From positions 1 to 6,698 of the forward strand of contig JAFXRX010000061.1 of NCBI GenBank assembly GCA_017526045.1: a stretch of 6,698 bases of DNA. Direction: 5' to 3'. This document shows positions 6,386 through 6,698 of the stretch, one piece after another. Each line of letters opens with the position of its first letter. The first letter of the stretch is position 1. The notes under the pieces were generated by a model, which ran no database searches, had not been told where the DNA came from, and saw only the letters and a list, made by a program, of their open reading frames with translations. The position numbers and the translations under genes are program-made. This stretch comes from Opitutales bacterium. Its GTDB lineage: Bacteria > Verrucomicrobiota > Verrucomicrobiia > Opitutales > Intestinicryptomonadaceae.

Positions 6386-6442
6386 CCCCTTCCCAAACGC
6401 CTGAAAACATTGCATATGTTTTTCGTGTGCGTCCGGAAAGGG
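6386..6442 (+). repeat. Nested imperfect hairpin downstream of the holin-like gene
   Basis: Three stems lie in register: CCCTT-CC (6387-6393) with GGAAAGGG (6435-6442, one bulged A), ACGC (6397-6400) with GCGT (6429-6432), and GAAAACAT (6403-6410) with ATGTTTTTC (6416-6424, one extra T) around loop TGCAT. No T-run follows, so it is not a standard terminator. Confidence 0.5.
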
Positions 6443-6463
6443 AATATACGCAAAAAAATCCGC

Positions 6464-6492
6464 GCTCGAAGCGTATATGGACATACGTGAGA
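6464..6492. repeat. Hairpin repeat, copy 1
   Basis: A 29-base unit of the form GCTCGAWGCGTATAT then RRACATACGTGAGA, 26 of 29 bases identical to copy 2. It is the core of a longer stem: 6458-6467 pairs with 6491-6500 over ten positions (one G-U), then GCGTAT (6471-6476) with ATACGT (6483-6488) around loop ATGGAC. An A7 run (6452-6458) precedes it, so on the - strand the hairpin is followed by T7, like an intrinsic terminator for leftward transcripts. Confidence 0.75.
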
Positions 6493-6571
6493 GTGCGGAT
6501 GGATCATCAGAAGAGTGGAAAAAAAAACGCGTCAAATTGTGCGCAGTTCAAGGCGCAAAAAAAAGAGCCAA

Positions 6572-6600
6572 GCTCGATGCGTATATAAACATACGTGAGA
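6572..6600. repeat. Hairpin repeat, copy 2
   Basis: Second copy, 108 bases after the first. It keeps the GCGTAT/ATACGT stem (6579-6584 with 6591-6596) and CTC/GAG outer pairs (6573-6575 with 6597-6599). Like copy 1 it follows CGC plus an A-run (6554-6564). The interval between A-run and repeat differs: here it holds GAGCCAA, forming a short GAGC/GCTC stem next to the T8 on the - strand. Confidence 0.75.
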
Positions 6601-6698
6601 CGCCGAGGGTGCGCGAAGCGCAGCCCGAGACGAGGACAACGAGCGAAAGCGATGTTGCCCGAAGCGATAGCGAGGGTTGCAACGCCGCGCATTTTTGC

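Larger units (their letters stand above)
6338..6698. other. Structured non-coding region at right edge
   Basis: I see no convincing gene on either strand. The only long frame on the - strand (6507-6692) is low-complexity translation of the hairpin repeats. From left to right the region has a nested hairpin (6386-6442), two copies of a hairpin repeat (6464-6492, 6572-6600), and a GC-rich tail (6601-6690) of small hairpins. It runs off the window, so the element may be longer. Confidence 0.7.

Noticed and set aside
6449..6600. CRISPR array
   Set aside because: Only two repeat copies, with a 79-base interval containing an A-run and no cas gene nearby; the repeats look like hairpin/terminator elements.
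6507..6692. Possible 61-residue protein on the - strand
   Set aside because: It only translates the hairpin repeats and GC-rich tail; no ribosome site, domain or sensible composition.

Overview
The window reads as bacterial chromosome with genes packed on the + strand. Base use is distinctive: many A-runs and AAA lysine codons beside GC-rich stretches. The proteins and style suggest a gut-type Verrucomicrobiota relative (Opitutia-like). This is inferred from general impression only; there is no rRNA or tRNA gene here to settle it.

Layout. (1) Bases 3-557 are the 3' end of a sensor histidine kinase cut by the window edge. (2) Bases 639-4432 are a tight housekeeping cluster: a bifunctional-nuclease-family (DUF151) protein, a tRNA-dihydrouridine synthase, a TrmH/SpoU-type tRNA 2'-O-methyltransferase, thymidylate kinase (tmk) and the DNA polymerase III delta' subunit (holB). 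Junctions are a 1-base TAATG overlap (nuclease/dus), a 22-base gap (dus/trmH), a 61-base gap (trmH/tmk) and an 8-base overlap (tmk/holB). The themes are tRNA modification and DNA replication (dTTP supply, clamp loading). (3) Bases 4515-4783 form a self-contained unit: a 71-residue charged protein of unknown function with a good ribosome binding site and a textbook intrinsic terminator. (4) Bases 4843-5730 encode an exported beta-propeller protein made of about six PQQ/WD-like repeats, with a promoter so close to the ATG that the mRNA would be almost leaderless. (5) Bases 5882-6337 encode a small membrane protein that looks holin-like. It sits behind a promoter and a long inverted repeat whose 3' arm contains its ribosome binding site. 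(6) Bases 6338-6698 hold no gene I can support but are full of structure: a nested hairpin, two copies of a 29-base hairpin repeat 108 bases apart, and a GC-rich tail of small hairpins.

No complete new defence or mobile system is visible. The parts most worth a second look are the regulatory-looking inverted repeat before the holin-like gene, the paired hairpin repeats at the right edge, the delta' subunit that lacks its zinc-binding cysteines, and the lone 71-residue protein.
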